From: Flavobacterium sp. UBA5153
GTDB lineage: Bacteria; Bacteroidota; Bacteroidia; Flavobacteriales; Flavobacteriaceae
Assembly (NCBI GenBank): GCA_002413745.1
Contig: DHXP01000043.1
Span: 5,159-69,158, forward strand
Direction: 5' to 3'
DNA: 64,000 nt
The translations under genes and the position numbers were made by a program. The notes under the pieces were generated by a model. It had not been told where the DNA came from and did no database searches. It saw only the letters and a program-made list of their open reading frames with translations. The stretch's first letter is position 1. Every line of letters starts with the position of its first letter. Below, piece by piece: positions 30,048-40,618 of the stretch.

Positions 30048-30144
30048 AAAAATAAAATAAAAAAACATATATCATAAAAAAAATCATAAATAACCACCTA
30101 TATACTACCATGTGGATATATTTTAAAAATGGAACGCAGACAAC

Positions 30145-30177
30145 ACGAATTTGCACTAATTAATTCATGAAATTCGT
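30145..30177. repeat. imperfect ACGAATTT palindrome
   Basis: ACGAATTT (30145-30152) and AAATTCGT (30170-30177) flank a partly symmetric AT centre, with ACGCAGACAAC on the left. Sequences of this type are frequent intergenic repeats in Flavobacteriaceae, so I take it as a dispersed repeat. Confidence 0.4.
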
Positions 30178-30704
30178 ATCTAAAATTTTATCTAAATATT
30201 TGTGTCTACACGGCAGCCCCTGTATAATGATTTAAAAAAAAGACTTAAAAATCGATTATTTCACTGATTTTATAATGCACATAAAATCACTACACTTAAC
30301 GAATATGACGATTAGATTTGTAGAAAAAATGCTCTTTTTTGACACTTTTTTAGAATGTGTTTTAAACCAAAAAATAGAGTTAAACACACGAAATATCAGA
30401 TTTAGACTCTGTTGGGATTTAATGCCCGAATTTAGGTTTATACACCGGCACAAAACTTGTTTAAACTCAATTACCATAATACGATGGATGAATATCGTTG
30501 AATAAAACAAGATGAAAATTACTCCAATTTTGATGACTTGTTTGTCCTGAAATGCACTGATTTAGTGCCGATAAAAAAATCATATAAGTACTCCCATATT
30601 TCAGATGATTATAGCACTATTTTGAAATTACCAAACGGCATAAATCATCGTAAAACGTGGGCTTGGCCCAATTTAGAATGTCAGTTTTAAGTTTTAATGC
30701 GCAA

Positions 30705-30723
30705 TAGTGTTAAAACCACACTA
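30705..30723. promoter_or_regulatory. AraR-like operator before the Nudix regulator
   Basis: TAGTGT-TAAAACC-ACACTA is a perfect 6-7-6 palindrome with the same inner half-sites (AGTGT/ACACT) as the araB operator. It lies 56 bp before the ATG at 30779, which suggests autoregulation. Confidence 0.6.
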
Positions 30724-30778
30724 AATAAATTATGAAAATATCAAGGAAGTTTATATCTTGGCTGCAAAAATAAATAGT

Positions 30779-31468
30779 ATGCTAAATAGTTATAGCACGG
30801 CAGACAAAGTTTTACTGGCTGTGGATTGTATAATTTTCGGATTTGACAATGAAGATTTAAAAATACTTTTAGTCAAAAGAGATTTTGAACCTGAAAAAGG
30901 CAAGTGGTCTTTAATAGGAGGATTTCTAAAAAAAGATGAAATATTAAATAATGCAGCCATCAGAATACTTAATCGTCTTACAGGATTTCACGATATATAT
31001 ATGGAACAATTGTACACTTTTAGCGAAATTGACCGCGATCCTGTTGAAAGAACCATATCTGTTGCCTATTATGCTTTAATAAATATAGATAACCATAATA
31101 AAGAATTAATTCAGGATTCTAATGTAAAATGGTTTAATGTTTCCAAAGCCCCCAAATTGATTTTTGACCATGATAGCATGATAGAACATGCCATTAGTAG
31201 ACTACGTTACAGGACATCTACAAAACCCATTGGATTTGAACTTTTACCAGAAAAATTCACTATGCGTCAACTTCAAAAACTATATGAGGCTATTTTAAGT
31301 AAAGAACTGGATAAAAGAAATTTTATAAGTAAAATAAATTCTTTAGATATACTTGTGAAATTAAATGAAAAAGACATGATGTCGTCCAGAAAAGGGTCTT
31401 ATCTGTATACTTTCGACAAAGAAAAATACGAAGAAAAATTATTGAATAATTTTATTTTAAATTTATAA
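30779..31468 (+). CDS. araR: Nudix-fold transcriptional regulator, AraR candidate
   Basis: 229 residues: an N-terminal Nudix-like domain (VDCIIFGFDNEDLKILLVKR to about residue 145) and a C-terminal winged-helix-type domain (about 150-229, with KFTMRQLQKLYEAIL). The Nudix box is degenerate. GGFLKKDEILNNAAIRILNRLTG keeps the framework but lacks the REXXEE glutamates, so it should bind ligand rather than hydrolyse it, as known for NrtR/AraR-type regulators of Bacteroidetes. I chose the ATG at 30779 because its alignment with the paralog at 31807-32511 begins there; a TTG at 30758 is also possible. The operator upstream matches those of araB and susC1, so it is the best AraR candidate. The symbol is inferred from motif context. 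Confidence 0.8.
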   Translation: MLNSYSTADKVLLAVDCIIFGFDNEDLKILLVKRDFEPEKGKWSLIGGFLKKDEILNNAAIRILNRLTGFHDIYMEQLYTFSEIDRDPVERTISVAYYALINIDNHNKELIQDSNVKWFNVSKAPKLIFDHDSMIEHAISRLRYRTSTKPIGFELLPEKFTMRQLQKLYEAILSKELDKRNFISKINSLDILVKLNEKDMMSSRKGSYLYTFDKEKYEEKLLNNFILNL

Positions 31469-31551
31469 ATACTTTTAGTTTTTAATCTTAGCCTATATTA
31501 CCTTTTAATTGATTTAAGGTTTAAAATTCAAAGTTTGATAATACAAGATAT

Positions 31552-31588
31552 AAAAAAGGAAGCATCATAAAATGAGGCTTCCTTTTTT
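31552..31588. terminator. bidirectional intrinsic terminator
   Basis: AAAAAAGGAAGC (31552-31563) pairs perfectly with GCTTCCTTTTTT (31577-31588). A/T runs flank both sides, so it can stop transcription from both convergent Nudix regulator genes. Confidence 0.85.
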
Positions 31589-31627
31589 ATGGAGTCGTCC
31601 CGTTCCGAAATGCTTTCTATCCTTTTA

Positions 31628-31750
31628 CACCAATTCGATTTGTAAATCAGTCCAATTGTCAGTTCGAGCGCAGTCGAGAACTATTATTTCATCTCGATTG
31701 CGCTCGAACTGACAAAAAAATTAGACTAACATGTATTAGCAATTGGTATT
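31628..31750. repeat. palindromic dispersed element with GTCAGTTCGAG core
   Basis: GTCAGTTCGAGCGCAGTCGA (31659-31678) and its inverse near 31694-31713 form a long stem with two mismatches. Outer arms containing ACACCAATT and AATTGGTATTA extend the symmetry imperfectly. The core GTCAGTTCGAG also occurs in the MITE-like element at 57215-57400. No open frame is present. Confidence 0.6.
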
Positions 31751-31806
31751 AGATATTATATAACTATTTATGTATATACTTAATTCATTATAATCGGACT
31801 AAAAAC

Positions 31807-32511
31807 CTATTTATTAGCATTCTGGCTAGGTACAAAATTTAAAAATATATTAAAACTCTCACTATATTTATTGGTATCTACCATATAATAAAAGGCTCCT
31901 TTTTTAGAATTTAGTTTGTCTTTATCCTTTAGTTTTAATAATAATTTAGTGGACAACAACTTACGATTAAAATTTCCCTTGTCAAATTCCGTATTATAAA
32001 CAGCCTCGTAAAGACTCTGCAATTGTGGCATGGTAAATTTATCAGGTAACAATTCAAATAAGAGTGGATGGAGTGCCGCTTTGTACCGTAATTTTTCTTT
32101 GGCCAGTTCTACAATGGCGGTATGGTCAAAAATCAATTCGGGTAACTGATTGATGGAAAACCATGCAGGATGATAATCTTCATTGATTTGCTGATTGTAT
32201 TTTTGAATGTCTATTAAAGCAAAATAGGCAATAGAAATGGTTCTTTCAACGGTATCTCTATCCGGTTCTGTAAAGCCGTGCAATTGCTCCATGTATAATC
32301 CATCCAAGCCTGTAAGGTCTTTTAAAACCCTCATTGCAGCTCCTTCTGCGCTTTCGTTATCACCTATAAACCCTCCTACCAAACTCCACTTTCCCTTTTC
32401 AGGTTCAAAACCCCTTTTTATAACCAACAATTTCAACTCCTGTCCATCATATCCAAAAATGATACAATCGACCGCAAATAAAACTCGTTTTTGTTGAGAA
32501 TAACGCTGCAT
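31807..32511 (-). CDS. Nudix-fold transcriptional regulator (paralog)
   Basis: 234 residues, a clear paralog of the regulator at 30779-31468 (shared VDCIIFGYD, GFEPEKGKWSLVGGF, PDRDTVERTIS and KFTMPQLQSLYEAVY blocks). Its Nudix box GGFIGDNESAEGAAMRVLKDLTG also lacks the catalytic glutamates, so it is a sugar-sensing regulator rather than a hydrolase. It is convergent with its paralog and lies downstream of the KDPG aldolase gene. There is no AGTGT-N7-ACACT site in front of it, so its regulon is probably different. The target sugar is unknown. Confidence 0.82.
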   Translation of the reverse strand: MQRYSQQKRVLFAVDCIIFGYDGQELKLLVIKRGFEPEKGKWSLVGGFIGDNESAEGAAMRVLKDLTGLDGLYMEQLHGFTEPDRDTVERTISIAYFALIDIQKYNQQINEDYHPAWFSINQLPELIFDHTAIVELAKEKLRYKAALHPLLFELLPDKFTMPQLQSLYEAVYNTEFDKGNFNRKLLSTKLLLKLKDKDKLNSKKGAFYYMVDTNKYSESFNIFLNFVPSQNANK

Positions 32512-32532
32512 ATTTACTGATATTTATTTTTA

Positions 32533-32596
32533 AAAAGCCATATGGTTAAGTTTTTCAGCAGTTGAAATACTGTCTGCTCTTAACCATACGGCTTTT
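32533..32596 (-). terminator. terminator-like hairpin after KDPG aldolase
   Basis: Arms 32533-32550 and 32579-32596 (AAAAGCC...GGTTAAG) match at 17 of 18 positions. The one difference is a G-U pair in the minus-strand transcript but A-C on the other strand. UUUUU follows in the minus direction. The inner loop has a smaller AGCAG/CTGCT stem. It probably ends the symporter-aldolase transcript. Confidence 0.65.
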
Positions 32597-32631
32597 GATT
32601 TAGATTACTTTAGTGTTATAAAAAATAGTTA

Positions 32632-32712
32632 TTAAAAAGCAATCAAAAGTATTATTATAATCAAAACCGCTATTTGAGGTTTTAATTTAAACAGTTTATT
32701 GTAAAAAAAATG
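32632..32712 (-). pseudogene. C-terminal remnant of a sodium/solute symporter gene
   Basis: Directly after the aldolase gene, bases 32641-32690 match 33641-33690 of the intact symporter gene at 45 of 50 positions. The minus-strand frame is preserved: FKLKPQIAVLIIIILLIAF then stop, against FKLKPQTTVLIVITLLIIF in the intact protein. No start or upstream part remains. It is the tail of a lost second symporter copy, which implies an ancestral tandem arrangement of symporter and aldolase. Confidence 0.75.
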
Positions 32713-32723
32713 CAATACAACAA

Positions 32724-33389
32724 TTAACGACTTTTTATTTCCTGTACAATTTTTAAAGTTTGTTTTGTTAATGATTCTATCCCTATATAATCTTTTCTTT
32801 CCACAAAATTTTTACTGATAAGTTTACTTCCTAACCCTACCGCACTTGCTCCGCTTTCAAACCAACTACTTAAATTTTCTTCACTTGTTTCTATACCTCC
32901 TGTCGGCATGAACAACAAATGTGGAAATATTTCCTTCATAGCCGTTAGGTAAGCAGGTCCCAATAAACTTCCGGGATAAAGTTTTACCAATTGGGCTCCC
33001 AAATCATCCGCAAGGATAATCTCTGTTGCAGTCAAACAACCCGGCACCCAAAGTATATCGTTTTTTTCTGCCAATTCAGCAATAGCTTCTACTACGCCAG
33101 GGCTAACAATAAAATCGGCCCCTACATTAATAAATTCAGTTGCCTCTATCTTATTCCTGATTGTACCAATGCCTAACTGTAATTCAGGTAATTCTTTGCC
33201 TACAAATTTTCGTAGTTGCAAAAAATCATCTACTGCAGTTTCTCCCCGGTTTGTGTATTCTACTACTCGGATACCTGCATTGTACAAGGCTTTCAGTATT
33301 TGCATACTTACGTCTGCATCAGGATGAAAATAAAGGGGCAGGATGCCTTGCTCAATAATTTGGTTTAATGTCTTTTTCTTTCTGTCCAT
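32724..33389 (-). CDS. KDPG/KHG aldolase (2-dehydro-3-deoxy-phosphogluconate aldolase)
   Basis: Cleaves 2-keto-3-deoxy-6-phosphogluconate or the galactonate epimer to pyruvate and glyceraldehyde-3-phosphate. The 221 residues match the trimeric class I family. The Schiff-base lysine is in AQLVKLYPGS, with the phosphate-binding MPTGGIE loop and a YTNRGETA segment with the conserved Glu. No dehydratase or KDG kinase gene is nearby, so the source of substrate is unclear. Downstream of the symporter by 221 bp on the same strand, probably co-transcribed at least in part. Confidence 0.9.
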   Translation of the reverse strand: MDRKKKTLNQIIEQGILPLYFHPDADVSMQILKALYNAGIRVVEYTNRGETAVDDFLQLRKFVGKELPELQLGIGTIRNKIEATEFINVGADFIVSPGVVEAIAELAEKNDILWVPGCLTATEIILADDLGAQLVKLYPGSLLGPAYLTAMKEIFPHLLFMPTGGIETSEENLSSWFESGASAVGLGSKLISKNFVERKDYIGIESLTKQTLKIVQEIKSR

Positions 33390-33540
33390 GATAATTAATA
33401 ATTAGTTATATTTATTTAAAATGTTTTTATCAGAAATCTGCTGTCACTTTCGAACAGCTTGCTATTAACAAAACCCAGATGCTATTGAGATGGACCTCTA
33501 ATTTCCATATTTCAAAAAAGCAATGGTGCTAAATTTGTTG

Positions 33541-33592
33541 TCACGCAAAGTTTACAGCATTACAAACTTGTAAGACTGTAAACTTTGCGTGA
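33541..33592. repeat. 17-bp perfect inverted repeat in the symporter-aldolase gap
   Basis: TCACGCAAAGTTTACAG (33541-33557) is exactly inverted at 33576-33592, with a TACAA/TTGTA hairpin in the centre. No T-run follows on either strand. I take it as a dispersed palindrome; a stem between the two genes could also reduce aldolase expression. Confidence 0.6.
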
Positions 33593-33610
33593 TAACGAAA
33601 TTATTAATTT

Positions 33611-35296
33611 TTACCAGAACTTAACATACAAAGCAAAAATAATCAAAAGTGTTATTACAATCAAAACCGTCGTTTGAGGTTTTAATTTAAACATTTCTGT
33701 ATCTAACTCAAACGCTTTTGGATTTACTTTTGGTCCAGCGTAGCTAATGGCAATCATAAGAATCATTGTAAACAAAAATGACAATCCCATACAAATATGA
33801 AATGGTATCTCAAAAGCACCTTTTCCATTGGCATAAGCCGTATATAAAAGAGTTTCATTACCAAATAACATTGGCGCAAATTCATTAAACAAAACTGATA
33901 GTAAAAATCCTGCAATAACTCCTACTATTGCAGCAGTACCAGTAGTTCTTTTCCAGAACATCCCAAGGAAAAACATAGCAAAAACACCTGGACTAATAAA
34001 GCCTGTATATTTCTGGATATAGGTAAATCCACCCACGCCACCAATTCCTAATAAATCATTCCAAGTAAATAAAACGGCAAGAAGCATTGCTGCAAAAACG
34101 GCTATTCTTCCTACGTTCACTTGCTGTCTTTCTCCGGCCTCTTTTTGAATGTATTTTTTATGTATATCCAACGTATAAATGGTAGAAATACTATTTACTT
34201 TACCAGCTAGGGAAGCTACAATTGCAGCTGTCAAGGCAGCAACAGATAGACCCTTTAAACCTGTTGGCAGAAAAGTAAGCACCGCTGAATAAGCCCCGTC
34301 TTTACCCCCTACTAATTGAGGTAAGTATCCTTTCGAATATAAAACATAAGCAGCAATACCAGGTAACATAACAATTACGGGCATCACTAATTTTAAAAGT
34401 CCTGCAAACAAAATTCCTGTACGGGCTGTTTGTAAATCGGCTCCCAATGCTCTTTGGGTAATGTATTGGTTACAACCCCAATAATTAAGGTTAATAATCC
34501 AGATACCAGCCAAATAGGACAATAAACCCGGAAAAGTAAGATACTTATTAATGTCGTTTTGAGAAGAGGTAGCAGTTGGTTTAGGTATGATCATTTTAAA
34601 ATGCTCCGGAGCTTCCCTCATCAATACTTTAAACCCTGCTATGGCATCTGATCCCACGCCAAAATGCTCAGCAACGGTAGTCAAAGCGATGTATGAGGTA
34701 ACCAATCCACCAATTATTAAAACTGCTACTTGAATTACGTCAGTATAAGCAACCACCTTCATACCTCCTAAAGATATCAGTAAGGCAAAAAGGGCAAGTC
34801 CTATCATTATAACGTGAAGGTATTCCCCACCAGCTATTCCATTTATGGCTACAGCCCCTAAATATAAGATAGAAGTTAAATTTACAAATACATATAAAAA
34901 CAACCAAAAAACGGCCATAATTAAAGCGGTAGATTCATTATACCTCGTTTTCAAAAACTGAGGCATCGTGTATATTTTGTTTTTCAGATAAACAGGTATA
35001 AACCAAACGGCCACAATTATCAATGCTATGGCAGCAATCCACTCATAAGCTGCAACTGCGACTCCTAAGAAGAATCCTTCTCCACTCATTCCGATAAACT
35101 GCTCTGCAGATATATTAGAGGCAATCAAAGAGGCACCAATTGCCCACCATGTAAGTGTTCCTTCAGCAAGAAAGTAAGCTTTGGCATCATGTTCATTTTT
35201 TTGGCGTTTACGATAAATGGTATAGCCATAAGTGGATACCACAATAAAATAGATAATAAATACTGCGTAATCAGCGAAAGCAAGATTCTTGTTCAT
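33611..35296 (-). CDS. sodium/solute symporter (SSS family)
   Basis: Inner-membrane sodium-coupled sugar symporter of 561 residues with about 14 hydrophobic segments. The family's unwound first helix region and the GIWIINLNYWGCNQYITQRALG segment, typical of the SGLT-like sugar branch, are visible. It probably brings galactose or arabinose released in the periplasm into the cytoplasm. No other inner-membrane sugar transporter is encoded in the window, so it is the likely partner of the arabinan and galactan loci. It reads on to a KDPG aldolase. An 863-bp gap separates it from the upstream GH2, so it has its own promoter. Confidence 0.92.
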   Translation of the reverse strand: MNKNLAFADYAVFIIYFIVVSTYGYTIYRKRQKNEHDAKAYFLAEGTLTWWAIGASLIASNISAEQFIGMSGEGFFLGVAVAAYEWIAAIALIIVAVWFIPVYLKNKIYTMPQFLKTRYNESTALIMAVFWLFLYVFVNLTSILYLGAVAINGIAGGEYLHVIMIGLALFALLISLGGMKVVAYTDVIQVAVLIIGGLVTSYIALTTVAEHFGVGSDAIAGFKVLMREAPEHFKMIIPKPTATSSQNDINKYLTFPGLLSYLAGIWIINLNYWGCNQYITQRALGADLQTARTGILFAGLLKLVMPVIVMLPGIAAYVLYSKGYLPQLVGGKDGAYSAVLTFLPTGLKGLSVAALTAAIVASLAGKVNSISTIYTLDIHKKYIQKEAGERQQVNVGRIAVFAAMLLAVLFTWNDLLGIGGVGGFTYIQKYTGFISPGVFAMFFLGMFWKRTTGTAAIVGVIAGFLLSVLFNEFAPMLFGNETLLYTAYANGKGAFEIPFHICMGLSFLFTMILMIAISYAGPKVNPKAFELDTEMFKLKPQTTVLIVITLLIIFALYVKFW

Positions 35297-35877
35297 AGGT
35301 AATTGGTGTTTTAATAAAATTTCAAAATGTTATACTATTTCATAGGTTTTTTATTCATATTTTACATTGGCTGCTATAACAGATACAGCGCAATGCAAAA
35401 ACTTTTTATTGTATAATCTAATCCTTCTAAAAAATCGAAAAGTTTACGGAATCGGCCGGATGAAACATCACAATACAAAACCTCTTTCCTGCGTGTATTA
35501 CAAATAACTTCCACAATTTGATTCTCACCTGGAATATTGACTATTATGGGATGAACCTAAATTATTGTATAACTAACCCTTATTACATTATAATTATTAA
35601 TGATTATATATACAATATATTTTTCAAATATATTATTATTTGTTAAATTGACAATTATTTTATTGAATTATTTTTTTTTTTAGTTCATAATTTAAATGAA
35701 TACCGTAAAAAAACAGAAATCAAATAACATTTTGCCAAAAACCATCATTATCATTATTCAATTTTGAATTTTATTGTGATAAATACAAAATTAAAAACTT
35801 ACAATATATAGGAAATAGAATAAAAAAATGATGTAATCTCGGATTGATACTGTTTATTTTAAATTATTGATTTTGAT

Positions 35878-36000
35878 TTACAACTGTGTATTTTCATGAT
35901 GAACATCGGGAGCGATATCTCCTTGTGATTTACCCCACATTTCATATCCCCCATAATTTCTTGTATTTGATTTATATTCATCATTTATATGCTTGTCCCA
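35878..36000 (-). pseudogene. galT-like C-terminal remnant
   Basis: A 40-codon minus-strand frame ends at a stop at 35878-35880. It contains YGGYEMWGKSQGDIAPD, which aligns without gaps to MVGYEMMGESQRDITPE near the end of the intact GalT at 39548-40618 (10 of 17 identical). The DNA also aligns. No start or upstream domain is present. I read it as the tail of a lost hexose-1-phosphate uridylyltransferase-like gene; chance similarity cannot be excluded without a search. Confidence 0.5.
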
Positions 36001-36038
36001 TTAAATACCAAGACGATATTTTGCACCTTTTTTAAACG

Positions 36039-36124
36039 CATAGAAACATAGATTTCATCAGTCCCGATAGCTATCGAGGATTAAATGTTTTTTTTGTCAA
36101 TTTCATTTTTTCTATGTTTCTATG
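36039..36124. repeat. CATAGAAACATAGA palindromic repeat
   Basis: CATAGAAACATAGA (36039-36052) and TCTATGTTTCTATG (36111-36124) are perfect inverse copies. Between them lies a second palindrome, CGATAGCTATCG (36065-36076). This resembles abundant intergenic repeats of Flavobacteriaceae. It is 36 bp beyond the stop of the GH2 gene. Confidence 0.5.
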
Positions 36125-36159
36125 TGTTTTTTATCTTTAGGCGATTTTAGGGATAATCA

Positions 36160-39321
<3,162 letters not shown>

Positions 39322-39453
39322 TTAATTAAACTCAACTACATCGGTAAATGTAGATTGTGAACGTATTTCAAACTGATTAATCCTTTTGGATTCTATCTCG
39401 ATGTCATAATCAAGCCCCATTGCGTTTATCTTCCCCATCATTAAATCAAGTCG
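39322..39453 (-). other. unidentified 43-codon open stretch, probable gene remnant
   Basis: In the 274-bp gap between galT and GH2, a minus-strand frame of 43 codons runs RLDLMMGKINAMGLDYDIEI and on to a stop at 39322-39324. The composition is protein-like, but there is no leading signal or recognisable motif. A +1 shift upstream keeps a further short frame open. I do not recognise it. It is the third tail-like fragment in this region and is most simply explained as decayed coding sequence. Confidence 0.35.
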
Positions 39454-39547
39454 TCAGGAAATTTTCCTTTTGACCACCATTTTCACAATTAAAACCTGCC
39501 TTTATTCTTTTACAATTCTCTGTTCCCAAAACTGGGACGCTATCAAT

Positions 39548-40618
39548 TTATGATTGATTAATTGTTTTTATTGATAATTTATAATGTTGATCTGATTGCT
39601 CTTTTAAAATAGAAGCACTTTTTTCTGGAGTGATATCTCTTTGCGATTCACCCATCATTTCATAGCCCACCATGAATTTTTTCACGGTAGCCGAACGCAA
39701 TAATGGTGGATAAAAATGCATGTGAAATTGCCATTCCGGATGCGGGTTTCCATCAGTTGGCGTTTGATGAATTCCTGACGAATAAGGGAATGAGGTTTTA
39801 AAAAGATTGTCGTATTTAGTTGTCAATTGTTTTAAAATTGTTGCAAAAGCGGTCGTTTCTTCCTCGGTTAAATCAGTGATTTTTCCGAAATGACGCTTGC
39901 TGATAATCATCGTTTCATAAGGCCAAATCGCCCAAAAAGGAACAAGCGCCACAAAATGATTGTTCTCGATTACGATTCTTTCGTTCAACTTCAATTCTTC
40001 CTGTAAATAATCCTGCAAAAGGTTACTTTGGTGTTTATCGTAATACGCTTTTAGGTTGTTTTGGGTTTTCTCCACTTCGGTTGGCAAGGAAGATTGTGCC
40101 CAAATTTGTCCGTGTGGATGTGGATTGCTGCACCCCATAACGCTTCCTTTATTTTCAAAAATCTGAACATGATTGATATAATCTATTTTGCCCAAATTTA
40201 TATATTCTTTTTGCCAGGAATGAATGATATTTTCTATGGCTTCAACAGGCATTTCGGGCAGTGTAAGGTTGTGTTTTGGCGAAAAGCAAACCACTCTTGA
40301 AATACCTCTTTCAGGTTGTGCCTTGAAAAAAGTCTCTTTTTTATTGTCTTCAAAAACGATTTCTTCTTGCTTCAAAGCGGCGAAATCATTTTCAAAAACA
40401 AAACAATTTTCATACTCTGGATTCTTCAATCCGCTGGTACGAACGTTTCCCGGACACAGATAACAAGTTGGGTCGTATTCAGGCAATTCATCCGAATGCA
40501 CGGTTTCATTTTGCCCTTGCCAAGGACGTTTGGAGCGGTGCGGAGAAACCAAAACCCATTCGTTGATTAACGGATTGTAGCGTCTGTGCGGGTCTTCGTT
40601 GATGTCGAAATTTTTCAT
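39548..40618 (-). CDS. galT: galactose-1-phosphate uridylyltransferase
   Basis: Transfers UMP from UDP-glucose to galactose-1-phosphate in the Leloir pathway. 356 residues, with the active-site motif GCSNPHPHGQIWAQ (nucleophilic His of HPH), the N-terminal CYLCPGN metal motif, and the start MKNFDINEDPHRRYNPLINEW. It is cytoplasmic. Its start codon directly abuts the galK stop, which shows translational coupling. It ends the operon galM-GH53-GH2-galK-galT. No galE is in the window. Confidence 0.96.
   Translation of the reverse strand: MKNFDINEDPHRRYNPLINEWVLVSPHRSKRPWQGQNETVHSDELPEYDPTCYLCPGNVRTSGLKNPEYENCFVFENDFAALKQEEIVFEDNKKETFFKAQPERGISRVVCFSPKHNLTLPEMPVEAIENIIHSWQKEYINLGKIDYINHVQIFENKGSVMGCSNPHPHGQIWAQSSLPTEVEKTQNNLKAYYDKHQSNLLQDYLQEELKLNERIVIENNHFVALVPFWAIWPYETMIISKRHFGKITDLTEEETTAFATILKQLTTKYDNLFKTSFPYSSGIHQTPTDGNPHPEWQFHMHFYPPLLRSATVKKFMVGYEMMGESQRDITPEKSASILKEQSDQHYKLSIKTINQS

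Larger units (their letters stand above)
29920..30778. other. divergent regulatory gap between susC2 and a Nudix regulator
   Basis: The susC2 side is very AT-rich with the shared block at 30027-30047. A degenerate palindrome lies at 30145-30177. From 30502 to 30690 a plus-strand frame of 62 codons is open but has no ATG and ends in KTWAWPNLECQF; it looks like a gene tail rather than a gene. The AraR-like operator at 30705-30723 precedes the Nudix gene. Overlapping open frames at 30256-30510 on both strands look spurious. Confidence 0.6.
31469..31806. other. convergent gap between two Nudix regulators
   Basis: No gene is visible. The gap holds a bidirectional terminator (31552-31588) and a palindromic repeat element (31628-31750). 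The rest is AT-rich spacer. Confidence 0.7.
35297..36159. other. 863-bp gap upstream of the symporter
   Basis: AT-rich. It contains the symporter promoter region, a galT-like gene tail (35878-36000) and a palindromic repeat (36039-36124). Apart from these I see no intact gene. Confidence 0.6.

Noticed and set aside
30256-30510. Overlapping open frames on both strands upstream of the first Nudix regulator
   Set aside because: Low complexity, no recognisable motif, mutual overlap, and the region behaves like a spacer.
33541-33592. Inverted repeat read as the symporter terminator
   Set aside because: No T-run follows on either strand, so I list it as a dispersed palindrome instead.
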